In this document: one piece after another, positions 25,831 to 35,339 of the stretch
How the letters are laid out: each line of letters opens with the position of its first letter
How positions within the stretch are numbered: the stretch's first letter is position 1
From: Clostridiales bacterium
GTDB lineage: Bacteria > Bacillota > Clostridia > Christensenellales > Borkfalkiaceae
Assembly: GCA_015055945.1 (NCBI GenBank)
Contig: SVHH01000005.1
Span: forward strand, 104,336 to 152,561
Length of the DNA stretch: 48,226 nucleotides
Reading direction: 5' to 3'
The notes under the pieces: generated by a model
Database searches by the model: none
The model's input: only the letters and a program-made list of their open reading frames with translations
What the model was told of the DNA's origin: nothing
Translations under genes and position numbers: made by a program

Positions 25831-26568
25831 TTATAAAGTAAAGCCACCGTCTACGGTGATTATTTGTCCAGTAATAAAACTTGACTGTTCTTGGCTTAAA
25901 AACCACACTGCGTTTGCAACATCAATAGGTTCGCCAAGTTTCCCTAGTGGCGTTTCATTGATAAGTTCTTCCACTTCTTCTTTTGAAAACCTTGCATTCA
26001 TAGGTGTATTTATTACCCCTGGGCAAATGCAGTTTACGTTGATATTGCTGGGGGCAAGTTCTTTTGCAAGCGCTTTAGTGTAACCTATAAGCGCCGCTTT
26101 TGATGCTGAATAAGCAACTTCCATACTTGCGCCAACGCTTCCCCACATAGAAGAAATATTGATTATTTTACCTTGGCCTTTTGAAATCATACCGCCGATG
26201 AACGCGTTATTGATTTGGTACGCGCTTTTAATATTTACTGCAAAAAGTTTATCCCACTCGCTCTCAGTGGTGTCGGTTATAAGTTTATAAAGCCCAACAC
26301 CAGCGTTGTTTACGATTACGTCTATGCTCTTAAAAGACTTAGTTAAGTTGTCAAGCATATTAGACACTTGCTCGCTGTTAGATAAATCTGCTTGCACGAA
26401 AAATATGCGCTGAAAAGCGTTTTGGCTTTCAGCATAATTTTTGAGCGCATCAATACCCGTTTTATCAGTGTTATAATGCGCAATTACGGTATAACCGTTA
26501 TCAAGGAATTTTTTGGCAATAGCGCTGCCGATAGCACCGCTTGCACCACTAATAAATACTTTTTTCAA
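25831..26568 (-). CDS. Short-chain dehydrogenase/reductase (SDR), TTG start
   Basis: A 245-residue classical SDR, resembling FabG-type reductases. The nucleotide-binding GASGAIGSAIAKKF near 9-22, NNAGVG near 85, the catalytic Ser in ISSMWG, the YSASK pair (Tyr, Lys) and the C-terminal ITVDGGFTL are all present. The longest ATG frame would begin at 26697, but it would run through a terminator hairpin (26589-26620) and add a basic, non-conserved tail. TTG at 26568 gives the standard SDR N-terminus (KKVFISGAS) and the usual length. The ribosome binding site is weak. Substrate unknown. Confidence 0.88.
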   Translation of the reverse strand: MKKVFISGASGAIGSAIAKKFLDNGYTVIAHYNTDKTGIDALKNYAESQNAFQRIFFVQADLSNSEQVSNMLDNLTKSFKSIDVIVNNAGVGLYKLITDTTESEWDKLFAVNIKSAYQINNAFIGGMISKGQGKIINISSMWGSVGASMEVAYSASKAALIGYTKALAKELAPSNINVNCICPGVINTPMNARFSKEEVEELINETPLGKLGEPIDVANAVWFLSQEQSSFITGQIITVDGGFTL

Positions 26569-26588
26569 GATTATTACCCGTTTGTAAT

Positions 26589-26620
26589 AAAACCCACAAA
26601 ATGACTTTTTTGTGGGTTTT
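26589..26620 (-). terminator. Intrinsic terminator upstream of the SDR gene
   Basis: A 13-bp stem (AAAACCCACAAAA at 26589-26601 with TTTTGTGGGTTTT at 26608-26620) followed by U-rich sequence on the minus strand. It ends transcription coming from efp, only 20 bases before the SDR TTG codon. Confidence 0.85.
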
Positions 26621-26700
26621 AAGTTTTTGTTAATATTGATTTTTGTTTTGGGTTTAAGGGTGAATAGACAAGTTAGGCAATGCTCTCTTTCTATCACTAT

Positions 26701-26820
26701 TTTAAGGCATAGTTACAAGCAAGACAAGGAAAGATATATTTGACGAAGTGCGTGTACTATCCGTACACAATCAAGTCAAATATTTCTTGACACAGTATTG
26801 CGCAGTAAATATGGCTTAAA
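26701..26820. repeat. 120-bp imperfect palindrome downstream of efp
   Basis: The ends TTTAAGGCAT and ATGGCTTAAA, the middle arms AAGATATATTTGAC (26731-26744) and GTCAAATATTTCTT (26775-26788; 13 of 14 pair) and the centre GTGTAC-TATCC-GTACAC (26752-26768) are all symmetric about ~26760. It reads as one long imperfect hairpin on either strand. There is no reading frame or transposase, so it looks like a dispersed palindromic element or a structured 3' region of the efp mRNA. Confidence 0.75.
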
Positions 26821-26822
26821 AA

Positions 26823-27380
26823 TTAGCCTTTAACACGTTCCATATATTCCCCAGTTCTAGTATCAACTCTGATAAGTTCGCCTTGTTCTACGAACATAGG
26901 TACTTGAATACTTACGCCAGTTTCAAGAATTGCTTCTTTGGTTGCGTTGGTTGCAGTGTTACCTTTTACTGAAGGATCTGCTTGGGTTACGCGAAGAGTT
27001 ACAAAGTTTTCACATTCAACGCTGAACGCTACGCCCTTATATGATCTTACGATAACGGGGTCGTTTTCTTTGATGTATTTAAGAGCATCTTCTACTTGGT
27101 CATAGTTAAGCGGTGTAAGGTTGAATTCTTGGTCCATGAAATAGTAAAGTTCACCATCGGTGTAAGAATAAGTCATATTTCTAGTTTCGATGGTTGCATC
27201 TTGTAATTTTTCAGTAGGGTTCCAAGTTCTTTCCAAAACTTTGCCGTCAATAACGTTCTTCATTTTGGTTCTAACGAACGCTGCACCTTTACCGGGCTTA
27301 ACGTGTTGGAAGTCTACGATAGTCCATACTGAACCTTCGTATTCGAAAGTTGAACCTTTTCTAAAATCGCCTGCTAACAT
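26823..27380 (-). CDS. efp: Elongation factor P
   Basis: A 185-residue EF-P, which binds the ribosome beside a stalled peptidyl-tRNA and helps form bonds at consecutive prolines. The three-domain length is normal. The domain I loop [10 protein letters not shown] places Lys31 at the tip, the position modified in other species, and the C-terminal block [25 protein letters not shown] is diagnostic. The start follows AAGGAGAAAATT. It is 35 bp downstream of the M24 peptidase gene, a common Firmicutes pair. Its 3' end abuts the 120-bp palindrome. Confidence 0.98.
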   Translation of the reverse strand: MLAGDFRKGSTFEYEGSVWTIVDFQHVKPGKGAAFVRTKMKNVIDGKVLERTWNPTEKLQDATIETRNMTYSYTDGELYYFMDQEFNLTPLNYDQVEDALKYIKENDPVIVRSYKGVAFSVECENFVTLRVTQADPSVKGNTATNATKEAILETGVSIQVPMFVEQGELIRVDTRTGEYMERVKG

Positions 27381-27415
27381 AATTAATTTTCTCCTTAATT
27401 GTTATCTATAATTTT

Positions 27416-28456
27416 TTATTTTTTCAAAATCAAAAGTTTTTTTTCGTCGGTGAATAATCTTTTCACCTTTCCGTTTTCTAAAAGCACGGTATCTTCTATC
27501 CTTATACCGAACTCTCCGTCAAAATATACGCCCGGCTCTACCGTAAATACCATGCCGTTTTCTAAAACTGCATCGCTTTTTGGAGATAAGCGGGGATACT
27601 CGTGTATTTCTTGTCCAACGCCGTGCCCTAACGAGTGGGTAAAAAAAACGTCGAGATTTTTTTCTTTTAAGTAATTTCTTGCAAATGCATCGCCGACTTT
27701 TGCTGTGGTTTTATCAGTAATATTATCTTCCGCAATTAAATTTGCATTTAGAACTGCATCGTAGCACTCTAAAAACTTTTTATCGGGAGTTCCAAAAAAC
27801 GCCGTGCGGGTTATATCTGAGCAGTATCCGTTGTAGACACAGCCCATATCGATTAAAACAACTGAATTTTCTTTTAGTTTGGTATTTCCCGTTTCGTGAT
27901 GTGGAACGGCGGAATTTTCACCAAAAGCAACGATTGTATCAAACGAAGTTTTTGTTGCGCCTAAAGAAAACATTTTAGTTTCAAGTTTTTCTTTTAACTC
28001 AAGTTCGGTCATTCCTTCTTTTAAGGTTTTTATAACCGAATGATATGCGCTTTGGGCAATTTCACAAGCCTTTGTAATACTTGCAATTTCAGTTTCGGTT
28101 TTAACTGACTTAAATTTTTGAAGTTTTAGCGAAAAGTCTTTTATATCTACGCCAAATTTTTGATAATCAAAATATTCTTTTACGGTTGACCTTTCAAAGT
28201 CGATATATAAAACGCTTGCGCCTACTTCTTTTATAAAAGCGGCAATGTCTTCATCACTTTTATAAATTCTACACTCTACGCCGACCTTAGTTAAAGCCTT
28301 ATTTGCCGCGTAAAAATATCTTGAGTCGGTAAAGTATACTTTTGTTTTAGACAAAAACAAATACCCTTCCGCAATATCTACTCCCGTAAAATATTCTCGC
28401 GTAGTCCTATCGGTTATAAGATAGACGGCGTTAGTTTCAACTTCAAAATTCTTCAT
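27416..28456 (-). CDS. M24B Xaa-Pro peptidase family protein
   Basis: A 346-residue metallopeptidase of the Xaa-Pro aminopeptidase/dipeptidase type. Residues 1-120 form a creatinase-like N-domain. The C-terminal pita-bread fold carries IDMGCVYNGYCSDITR (metal Asp residues), HSLGHGVGQEIHE (metal His) and VFTVEPGVYF (metal Glu). Slightly short but complete. The ATG at 28456 has no ribosome binding site; the promoter is placed so close that the mRNA leader would be only ~5 nt. It leads the efp operon. Confidence 0.93.
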   Translation of the reverse strand: MKNFEVETNAVYLITDRTTREYFTGVDIAEGYLFLSKTKVYFTDSRYFYAANKALTKVGVECRIYKSDEDIAAFIKEVGASVLYIDFERSTVKEYFDYQKFGVDIKDFSLKLQKFKSVKTETEIASITKACEIAQSAYHSVIKTLKEGMTELELKEKLETKMFSLGATKTSFDTIVAFGENSAVPHHETGNTKLKENSVVLIDMGCVYNGYCSDITRTAFFGTPDKKFLECYDAVLNANLIAEDNITDKTTAKVGDAFARNYLKEKNLDVFFTHSLGHGVGQEIHEYPRLSPKSDAVLENGMVFTVEPGVYFDGEFGIRIEDTVLLENGKVKRLFTDEKKLLILKK

Positions 28457-28467
28457 TTAACTATTTT

Positions 28468-28496
28468 ATTTTACCAAAATTTTATATATAAGTCAA
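28468..28496 (-). promoter_or_regulatory. Promoter of the M24 peptidase–efp operon (near-leaderless)
   Basis: TTGACT (28491-28496) and an extended -10 TGG-TAAAAT (hexamer 28468-28473) lie 17 bp apart on the minus strand. Eleven bases separate the -10 from the ATG at 28456, so the predicted leader is about 5 nt and lacks a Shine-Dalgarno site. Confidence 0.65.
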
Positions 28497-28505
28497 TTAT
28501 ATAAC

Positions 28506-29348
28506 TCAATTAAAGTATATTTGCTGCATTTTTACGGCGTCAATATCTTGAGTTCCTGCCGATTCGCAAATAATAAAAGGCTCTAAATTGAGTTTTTTAA
28601 GCGCAGCGGCAAGCGGTTCAAAGTTAGGCCCGTAATGATTATCTTCAAAGGTTAAGTGCCTTACTTCGCCTTTTGCCGAATACTCAATTTTAGAAAAATG
28701 AATATGAAAGTTTTTCATCTTTTCATAACCGAGTTCAGCAACCATATACTCTAACCTATCAAGAAAATCTTTTTCGGTTTTTAAACTTCCACATTCCCTT
28801 GCGTTGATATGACCAAAGTCAACCGCGGGAATATAAATTTTATCGATTTTGCAAAATCTAGTAATTTCTTCAACCGTGCCGATTTGACCGATTTTACCCA
28901 TTGTTTCTGGGCAAAAAATCAAGTCGTCAAAACCGTTTTCATAAATCTTATCACGGAGAATTTTTAAGCGTTCTTCAGTTAAATCAACTGCTTGTTCACG
29001 CTTCATTTTACCTTGGCTTGCGGGGTGAAAAACAACCCTTTTTCCGCCCATTATTTTGACCTTTTGTGCCGACTGCATTATATACATATAAGACTTTTCA
29101 GCCATCTCGTCTTCTGGGTTGGCAAAATTGATATAATACGGTGCGTGAACGCTTATTTCTACACCTGCATCACTAAACGCTTTGCCGATAGAAATTGCCC
29201 TTTCATCACTTAAACTTACGCCCCTACCAAAAGAATATTCAAAGCAAGAAAGCCCTTTGTTTTTTACCCATAAAGCAGAGTCTTCACTCTTAGAAAAACC
29301 TGCTTCACTAAAGGCTACTGAATTTCCGCTTGGCCCAAACTTTATCAT
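28506..29348 (-). CDS. Endonuclease IV-like TIM-barrel protein (AP endonuclease family 2)
   Basis: A 280-residue protein with the trinuclear-zinc pattern of endonuclease IV: His68 (SVHAPYYINFA), His108 (VVFHPAS), Glu148 (CPETMGK), Asp177 and His180 (VDFGHINA), His215/217 (FHIHFS) and Glu262 (CES). Endonuclease IV cuts DNA at abasic sites in base-excision repair. Length and ligand order fit well, though spacing near 229-238 differs slightly from the E. coli protein. The start follows AAGGAGT and lies inside the 3' end of ribF, overlapping by 4 bp. It is the last gene of the long rimP–ribF block. Confidence 0.85.
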   Translation of the reverse strand: MIKFGPSGNSVAFSEAGFSKSEDSALWVKNKGLSCFEYSFGRGVSLSDERAISIGKAFSDAGVEISVHAPYYINFANPEDEMAEKSYMYIMQSAQKVKIMGGKRVVFHPASQGKMKREQAVDLTEERLKILRDKIYENGFDDLIFCPETMGKIGQIGTVEEITRFCKIDKIYIPAVDFGHINARECGSLKTEKDFLDRLEYMVAELGYEKMKNFHIHFSKIEYSAKGEVRHLTFEDNHYGPNFEPLAAALKKLNLEPFIICESAGTQDIDAVKMQQIYFN

Positions 29349-30238
29349 CTAATGTACTCCTTGACGGTTTCTTTATCAATTTCAAGTTGTTTTTTTAATT
29401 CTTGCACGCTATCAAAGCGCTTTATGTCTCGCATAAAGAAGTCAAATTCGATAGTGATTTGCTTACCGTATAGCATTCCGTTAAACCCAACGAAGTGCGC
29501 TTCGATAAGTTTTTTATCTAAAGAAAAAGTGGGGCGCGCGCCGTAGTTAATTATGGCGAGATACTCTTTCTTTTCAAGTGTTACCCTGCCCCCGTAAACG
29601 CCGTTTTTAAGACGGTGTTTATCCTTTTCTATTTCAATATTGACGGTTGGAAAACCAATGGTTGAGCCAACTTTTCTATCAGCAAAAACTGTACCAGTAA
29701 TAGAATACGCTCTGCCTAAAAGTTCATTTGCTTTACTTACATTACCTTCGCTTAACAACTCTTTTATTGCAGTGGTTGAAATCCTTAAATCACCTTCTTT
29801 TAATAGGCTTAAAGTTATGCACTCTTGACCATTATTTTTAGCGTAATTATTAAGGTCTAAAACAGTTCCGCTGCCGTTTTTACCGAACTTATAATCTTCC
29901 CCACTGACGTATGCACGAACTAAATATTTTTGGTTTAAAAAGTCTAAAAACTCTTGCTTCTTCATCCCCAAAAATTCTTTAGTAGACGGTGCAAAAAACA
30001 CTTCGTCAGCGCCTAAATCTTTAAAGAAAGTTTCTCTTTCTTTTGCGCTGAAAACGCTCTTAGAAGTGCCGTCGCCAAGGATTGCGCGAAGGTTACCGTC
30101 AAAGGTTACGACAACCGTTTTTGCATTAAGTTTTTCAGCGAGTTCTTTCGCTTTGGATATAACCGCTTGATGACCTAAATGCACGCTGTCAAAATATCCA
30201 AGCGCTAAAACTGCGCTAACTTTTTTATTATCTAACAT
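29345..30238 (-). CDS. ribF: Bifunctional riboflavin kinase/FAD synthetase RibF
   Basis: A 297-residue protein of standard length. The N-terminal FAD synthetase part has the nucleotidyl-transferase motif (ALGYFDSVHLGHQ; most homologues have FDGVHLGH, so Ser replaces Gly). The C-terminal riboflavin kinase part starts near 175 with GSTIGFPTVNI and KNGVYGG. It converts riboflavin to FMN and then FAD. It overlaps truB by 11 bp without its own ribosome binding site, suggesting coupled translation. Confidence 0.95.
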   Translation of the reverse strand: MLDNKKVSAVLALGYFDSVHLGHQAVISKAKELAEKLNAKTVVVTFDGNLRAILGDGTSKSVFSAKERETFFKDLGADEVFFAPSTKEFLGMKKQEFLDFLNQKYLVRAYVSGEDYKFGKNGSGTVLDLNNYAKNNGQECITLSLLKEGDLRISTTAIKELLSEGNVSKANELLGRAYSITGTVFADRKVGSTIGFPTVNIEIEKDKHRLKNGVYGGRVTLEKKEYLAIINYGARPTFSLDKKLIEAHFVGFNGMLYGKQITIEFDFFMRDIKRFDSVQELKKQLEIDKETVKEYIR

Positions 30239-31076
30239 ATGCTTTTATTTTTAAAACGCCGTCTTGAGCCTCTCCTACACCCCAGAACTCAGCACCGTTA
30301 TAAACCCTATAAGTTCCGTCGTTAAAGCCGTAATTTTCAAACACGCCGTTTAAGATTTTTTCAGCTTGTCGACTTGACAAAACAAGTTTTTCAAAACTTA
30401 CCGCTTCATCCGCTGGGATAATATATTTATTAGCATCAGTTGAACTCTTTAACTCATCAACCGACACACCGTTTTCATAATTAAAAATTCCGCAAGTCGT
30501 TCTATCGAGCGAACTCATTACTCCTAGCGTTCCGCAAGATAATGCAATATCCCTTGCTAGTGAGCGGATATAAGTTCCGCCCTTACAGCGGAATTCAAAA
30601 CTAAACTCATCTTCCGCAGTTTGACCTAAACACTTTGCATCCAAAATGCACACTTTTTTAGGTGCAAGTTCAAACTCTACGCCTTTTCTTGCGAGTTCAT
30701 AACCCCTTTTGCCGTCAATGCATTTTGCCGAGTATTTTGGCGGAATTTGGTCGATTTCACCTATAAAATTAGGTAATACCGCATTGATTTCATCAAGCGT
30801 AGGAATATTGCCGCCGTCTAGTTCAGTTTTTCCAGTTACGTCTAAAGTATCGGTTGAATAGCCAAACTTAAAGCGCGCAACGTAAACCTTTTCTTTATCT
30901 AAAAGGTACTGAAAAAGTCTTGACGCTTTGCCTAAGCCCACGGGTAGTACGCCCGATGCCATAGGGTCAAGCGTGCCCATATGTCCACACGGTATATTAA
31001 ATTTTTTCTTAACCGCACCAACTGCATAAGCCGAACTCATACCTTGGGGCTTAATAAGATTTATAAAACCTTTCAT
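30228..31076 (-). CDS. truB: tRNA pseudouridine(55) synthase TruB
   Basis: A 282-residue TruB, which makes pseudouridine 55 in the T-loop of tRNAs. The N-terminal INLIKPQGMSS and the catalytic GHMGTLDPMASGVLPVG (Asp in TLDP) are diagnostic, as is the GTYIRSLARDI segment. The C-terminal part has a short PUA-like tail. Start one base after nrnA, probably translated by coupling; end overlaps ribF. Confidence 0.97.
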   Translation of the reverse strand: MKGFINLIKPQGMSSAYAVGAVKKKFNIPCGHMGTLDPMASGVLPVGLGKASRLFQYLLDKEKVYVARFKFGYSTDTLDVTGKTELDGGNIPTLDEINAVLPNFIGEIDQIPPKYSAKCIDGKRGYELARKGVEFELAPKKVCILDAKCLGQTAEDEFSFEFRCKGGTYIRSLARDIALSCGTLGVMSSLDRTTCGIFNYENGVSVDELKSSTDANKYIIPADEAVSFEKLVLSSRQAEKILNGVFENYGFNDGTYRVYNGAEFWGVGEAQDGVLKIKAYVR

Positions 31077-31077
31077 C

Positions 31078-32034
31078 TTAATCTATAAGTTCTCTTTTTA
31101 CCGCAAACGCAACTTTATCAACAACTTCTTCATATTCGCCTTGAATTTGGCAACCGCTTGCAAGAATATGTCCGCCACCGCCGAAAGTGCCGGCAACGGC
31201 GTTTACGTTTGCACCCTTAGAGCGGAAACTGATTTTATATTTATCTTTGCCTATTTCCATTATGCACGCACCGACTTCTATGCAGTCAATACCCATAATA
31301 AAGTCGATAAAACCTTCGGTTTCATCGGGTTTTGCGCCGCACTTTTCAATATCTTCTTTGGTAACGGTTGCAACTGCAAGTCTATCGTCGTGGAAATATC
31401 TAATTTTACTCATTACCACGCCGAAAAGTTTTGCACGCGCCTTAGTTTGCGCGGTGAACATATGGTAATAAATAGAGTTGATATCAGCACCCTTTTCTTT
31501 TAATTGTGATGCAACGGCAAGCGTTTGGGCAGTAACGTTTTTATGCTTAAACCCACCCGTATCGGTCATAATGCCGAGCATTAAGTGGTTTGCAATATCT
31601 TGAGTGATTTCTACGCCCATTTCTATTAAGAGTGCGTAAATATTTTCACAGTTACTTGCGTTATCAACGACGTAATTAACTTTAGCGTATTTATCGTTTG
31701 AAATATGATGGTCAATATTATAGGTGTTTTTACACTTAGAAAACTCGTGAGCAAAACTACCCAAACGATTTATATCGCCGCAGTCGATTGCTACAAATGC
31801 GGAATACTCGCTAAAGTCGATAGTATTTTTGATATTTTTAGGTTCATTTAAAAAGAAAAATCTCGACGGGATTTGATCGTCGCAAAAAACGTCTACCCTT
31901 TTGCCGAGATTCTTAAGCGCAAGGCTTAAAGCAAGCGCCGACCCGATAGAATCGCCGTCGGGTCGGATGTGGCAAAAAAGCGCGAGCGTTCTTTCGCTTT
32001 TTAACTTGTCCGAAAGTTCGCGTAAACTAATCAC
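31078..32034 (-). CDS. nrnA: DHH/DHHA1 phosphoesterase NrnA (nanoRNase / pAp phosphatase)
   Basis: A 318-residue DHH family phosphoesterase, which degrades very short RNAs and 3'-phosphoadenosine-5'-phosphate. CHIRPDGDSIGS near 21-32, the DHHIS motif near 150 and the C-terminal GGGGHILASGC of DHHA1 are all present. The start codon is GTG (32032-32034) with AAGGAG before it; it overlaps rbfA by 8 bp. The rbfA–nrnA–truB–ribF order is typical of Firmicutes. Confidence 0.96.
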   Translation of the reverse strand: MISLRELSDKLKSERTLALFCHIRPDGDSIGSALALSLALKNLGKRVDVFCDDQIPSRFFFLNEPKNIKNTIDFSEYSAFVAIDCGDINRLGSFAHEFSKCKNTYNIDHHISNDKYAKVNYVVDNASNCENIYALLIEMGVEITQDIANHLMLGIMTDTGGFKHKNVTAQTLAVASQLKEKGADINSIYYHMFTAQTKARAKLFGVVMSKIRYFHDDRLAVATVTKEDIEKCGAKPDETEGFIDFIMGIDCIEVGACIMEIGKDKYKISFRSKGANVNAVAGTFGGGGHILASGCQIQGEYEEVVDKVAFAVKRELID

Positions 32035-32401
32035 GTTTTTCTCCTTCGCTGATACTTTTAAATAACTTCTCCATTTTATCGCCGTATTCCATAGAATCGT
32101 CTAAAATAAAGTGGAGTTCGGGAACGGTGCGCGCACGGATAACTTGCGCGAGTTCATAACGAATTTTCTTAGCGTCCCCCGCAATCGCGTTAAACGTTGC
32201 GTTCTTTTTTTCCTCGTTAGTAGAATAAATGCTGATATAAACTTTAGCGTGCGATAAATCACGGCTAGCGTCAACCCTTAGTACTGAAAACATTTCGGTA
32301 ATTAGCGGGTTTTTTAGTTTTCTTGAAATAATATCGTAAATTTCTTTTTGAAATTCGCCGTTTAATCTATCGTTTCTACTTATTTTACAAGTCTTTCTCA
32401 T
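32027..32401 (-). CDS. rbfA: 30S ribosome-binding factor RbfA
   Basis: A 124-residue RbfA, a KH-fold protein needed for 16S rRNA 5'-end maturation. Visible marks are RLNGEFQKEIYDII near 11-24, VLRVDASRDLSHAKVYISI, and the PELHFILDDSMEYGDKMEKL segment near 95-114. It begins in a TAATG overlap with the infB stop and overlaps nrnA at its 3' end. Confidence 0.96.
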   Translation of the reverse strand: MRKTCKISRNDRLNGEFQKEIYDIISRKLKNPLITEMFSVLRVDASRDLSHAKVYISIYSTNEEKKNATFNAIAGDAKKIRYELAQVIRARTVPELHFILDDSMEYGDKMEKLFKSISEGEKRD

Positions 32402-35010
32402 TATCTTTTATTCTCTTCTACCTGATAACTTTCAATAAAGTCGCCGATTTTGATGTCGTTGAACTTTTCAATAGATATACCACATTCAAAGCCTTGTGCA
32501 ACTTCCTTAACGTCGTCCTTAAAGCGCTTTAATTGCAATACGTTTCCTTCACAAATCATTATGTCGTCACGATAAATACGAAGTTTACCACTTCTTATAA
32601 TCTTACCTTCAGTAACGTAACAACCAGCAACTTGACCAACACCTGAAATCTTGAACACTTCACGAACTTCCGCTTTACCCATATAAACTTCAGTAAACTT
32701 GGGTGCAAGCATACCTTTGAGTGCCTTTTCAACGTCTTCAATCGCTTCGTAAATTACGCGGTAAAGTTTGATGTCTACACCGCTTCTTTCAGCAATTTGT
32801 TTTGCATTTGAGTCAGGACGAACGTTAAAGCCGATAATAATTGCTTTTGAAGATTCTGCAAGCATAATATCAGATTCTTTAATTGCACCCGCTGCTGCGT
32901 GAATAACGTTAACTCTAACTTCTTCGTTAGAGAGTTTTTCAAGTGATGCTTTAACTGCTTCAACTGAACCTTGAACGTCCGCTTTAACGATGATGGGAAG
33001 AACTTTCATTTCGCCTTCAGCAATCTTGTTAAACACGTCGTCAAGCGTAACCATTTGAGAAGATTTGAGCATATTTTCTTTTTCTTTGTTCTTTCTCTCT
33101 TCTGCAACTTTCTTGGTAAGTTTTTCATCAACCGCAAACAAGATGTCGCCAGAGTTAGGAACTTCATCTAAGCCCATAATTGATACAGGCATTGAAGGAC
33201 CAGCCGCGGTAACGCGTCTACCCTTGTCGTCAACCATTGCTCTAATCTTACCGATAACCGTACCAACAACTACGCTGTCTGAAATGCGGAGAGTACCGTT
33301 TTGAACTAAGATAGTTGCGATAGGGCCTTTGCTTTGGTCGAGTTTTGCTTCGATTACTACGCCTTTCGCCTTTCTGTCGGGGTTAGCCTTTAATTCTTTC
33401 ATTTCAGCGAGAAGAATTACGTTTTCTAAAAGGTTATCAAAACCTTCGCCAGTCTTTGCAGATACCGGGCATAAGATTGTATCCCCACCCCATTCTTCAG
33501 GAAGAAGTCCGTGTTCGGTGAGTTGGGTTTTAATTCTTTCAACGTTTGCTTCGGGCTTATCTATTTTGTTGATAGCAACTAAAATAGGTACGTCCGCTGC
33601 TTTAGCATGGCTAATTGCTTCGATAGTTTGCGGCATAATACCGTCGTCGGCAGCAACTACTAAGATTGCAATATCGGTTGCTTGCGCACCGCGCGCACGC
33701 ATAGCGGTAAACGCTGCGTGTCCAGGTGTATCAAGGAAGGTAATAGTTTCGCCATTAACTGATACTTGATATGCACCGATGTGTTGGGTAATACCACCCG
33801 CTTCGCCAGCGGTAACGTTAGTCTTTCTAATTCTATCGAGAAGTGAAGTTTTACCGTGGTCAACGTGTCCCATAACGGTAACAACGGGCGGGCGTTTCTT
33901 TAAAAGTGCAGCATCTTCTGCATCTGTGTCGAAACCTTCGGTCAACACGTCTTCTGCGGTCTTATCGAGTTTGAGTTCAAGTTCAATACCAAGGTCTGCT
34001 GCAATAAACGCTGCGGTGTCGAAGTCAATTGAATCGTTAATTGTCTTCATAATGCCTTCTTTAAACAATCTCTTGGTAATTTCAGCAGCGGTAATACCGA
34101 TTTTTTCACTGAGTACTTTGAGTGCGATAACTTCAGTGTTGATAACTGCCTTTTCAATCTTGATTACGTTTACTTCCGCTTGTTCTTTAGCCTTTTTAGC
34201 GGGGCGGAACTTTCTGTAACCACTCTTGTTTTCATCAAAGTCATCAATATCGACTTGATTTCTAATGAGAGCGCGCTTATTAATAGCGTGCTTATCTTCG
34301 TATTGTTTTTCACCACCTTGTTTTTTCTTGGTGAAATTTCTCTTAGTGTTATCAGTAGGCACGATAGGCGGAGCAATATAAGTTCCACCTTGGGGTTTTT
34401 TTGCTCCACCTTGGCGGTTAAAATCGGGCTTTGCAGGACGGTTATTGTTAAATCCGCCTTGACCGCCTTGACCTTGTTGCTTGTTAAAGCCTTCTCTTCT
34501 ATCACTTTGGTTGGGCTTAAACTCACCACGCGGACGGCGTTCTTCTCTCTTTTCCGCAGGTTTTTCGCGTTGGATAGGTCCTTCACGTCTAACTATAAAC
34601 GAAGGTCTTTCGGGAACGAATTCCGCACGCTTTTCGGGCGCGGGTTTTTCTTCAGGCTTGATTTCTTTAACTTCAGTCTTAACTTCAGCGGGCTTTTGTT
34701 CTTCAACTTTTACTTCGGGTATATGTTCAACCTTCTTTTCTTCTCTTTCGCCTTCCGCTTTTTTAACTTCTACTTCCTTCTTTTCGGGAGCAGGCTTTTC
34801 TTCAATAGGTGCAGGTGCTTTTTCAGCAGTTTCCTTTTCCTTTCTTGCGGCGGAGAGCGCCTTTAATTTTTCTTCTAATTTAGACTTTGCGCCGATAACT
34901 TCACCCTCTAATTTACGGGTGTCTTTTAAAAAGGCTTCTAATTTGCCGTCTTTGAAAAGTTCGCTTATCTTTTTAATATTGTCAATACGCATTTCTTTCT
35001 TTTCAGCCAT
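32401..35010 (-). CDS. infB: Translation initiation factor IF-2
   Basis: An 869-residue IF-2, which brings fMet-tRNA to the 30S subunit. Residues ~60-240 are a charged, low-complexity linker rich in E/K/P and then G/Q/N/R. An IF2_N-type region lies near 290-350. The G domain has the P-loop GHVDHGKT (381-388), DTPGHAAF and NKID. Domains II-IV follow to the end. The start ATG shares one base with the L7Ae stop (TAATG). The antisense frames over the linker are shadows of its biased composition. Confidence 0.98.
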   Translation of the reverse strand: MAEKKEMRIDNIKKISELFKDGKLEAFLKDTRKLEGEVIGAKSKLEEKLKALSAARKEKETAEKAPAPIEEKPAPEKKEVEVKKAEGEREEKKVEHIPEVKVEEQKPAEVKTEVKEIKPEEKPAPEKRAEFVPERPSFIVRREGPIQREKPAEKREERRPRGEFKPNQSDRREGFNKQQGQGGQGGFNNNRPAKPDFNRQGGAKKPQGGTYIAPPIVPTDNTKRNFTKKKQGGEKQYEDKHAINKRALIRNQVDIDDFDENKSGYRKFRPAKKAKEQAEVNVIKIEKAVINTEVIALKVLSEKIGITAAEITKRLFKEGIMKTINDSIDFDTAAFIAADLGIELELKLDKTAEDVLTEGFDTDAEDAALLKKRPPVVTVMGHVDHGKTSLLDRIRKTNVTAGEAGGITQHIGAYQVSVNGETITFLDTPGHAAFTAMRARGAQATDIAILVVAADDGIMPQTIEAISHAKAADVPILVAINKIDKPEANVERIKTQLTEHGLLPEEWGGDTILCPVSAKTGEGFDNLLENVILLAEMKELKANPDRKAKGVVIEAKLDQSKGPIATILVQNGTLRISDSVVVGTVIGKIRAMVDDKGRRVTAAGPSMPVSIMGLDEVPNSGDILFAVDEKLTKKVAEERKNKEKENMLKSSQMVTLDDVFNKIAEGEMKVLPIIVKADVQGSVEAVKASLEKLSNEEVRVNVIHAAAGAIKESDIMLAESSKAIIIGFNVRPDSNAKQIAERSGVDIKLYRVIYEAIEDVEKALKGMLAPKFTEVYMGKAEVREVFKISGVGQVAGCYVTEGKIIRSGKLRIYRDDIMICEGNVLQLKRFKDDVKEVAQGFECGISIEKFNDIKIGDFIESYQVEENKR

Positions 35011-35339
35011 TATTTATTATTCTCCTGATTTCTCGCAATAAATTCTTTTTCCGAATTGCTTAAAATTGCATTTGATAGTTCTTTATCTGCTATCGCCATT
35101 ACTTTTGCATTTTCCCTATGAGTAATTTCTTCAAGGGTTTTATCTATCGGCTCGATTATAGGACAATGAAATTTACGCGCAAGTTTTTCCGCTTCTTTTT
35201 TTGTGTTATCACTTGCCGTCCCACACACTATAACCAAGTACGCGCGCTTTAGGGTTGCCGCCGCGTTTGCGCCGATACGGAACTTACCTGTTCTCATTGC
35301 AAAACCGATAAAAGTTTGCGCTTTACTTTTATTTTCCAA
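35010..35339 (-). CDS. L7Ae-like ribosomal/RNA-binding protein (YlxQ type), TTG start
   Basis: A 109-residue L7Ae/L30e-fold protein, presumed to bind kink-turn RNA; its position between rnpM and infB is conserved in Firmicutes. The core ..[24 protein letters not shown] matches the family start region. An ATG further up (35372) would add 11 non-conserved residues and overlap rnpM by 44 bp. I prefer TTG at 35337-35339: GGAGG lies six bases before it and the protein then starts [13 protein letters not shown]. It overlaps the rnpM stop. Confidence 0.82.
   Translation of the reverse strand: MENKSKAQTFIGFAMRTGKFRIGANAAATLKRAYLVIVCGTASDNTKKEAEKLARKFHCPIIEPIDKTLEEITHRENAKVMAIADKELSNAILSNSEKEFIARNQENNK

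Noticed and set aside
26569-26697. An N-terminal extension of the SDR gene to an ATG at 26697.
   Set aside because: It would run through an intrinsic terminator hairpin and adds a non-conserved basic tail; TTG 26568 gives the standard N-terminus.
34180-35041. Long open frames on the plus strand (228 and 186 codons) opposite infB.
   Set aside because: They are the shadow of the E/K/P- and G/Q-rich linker of IF-2, are serine/phenylalanine-rich and have no ribosome binding site or homology I recognise.
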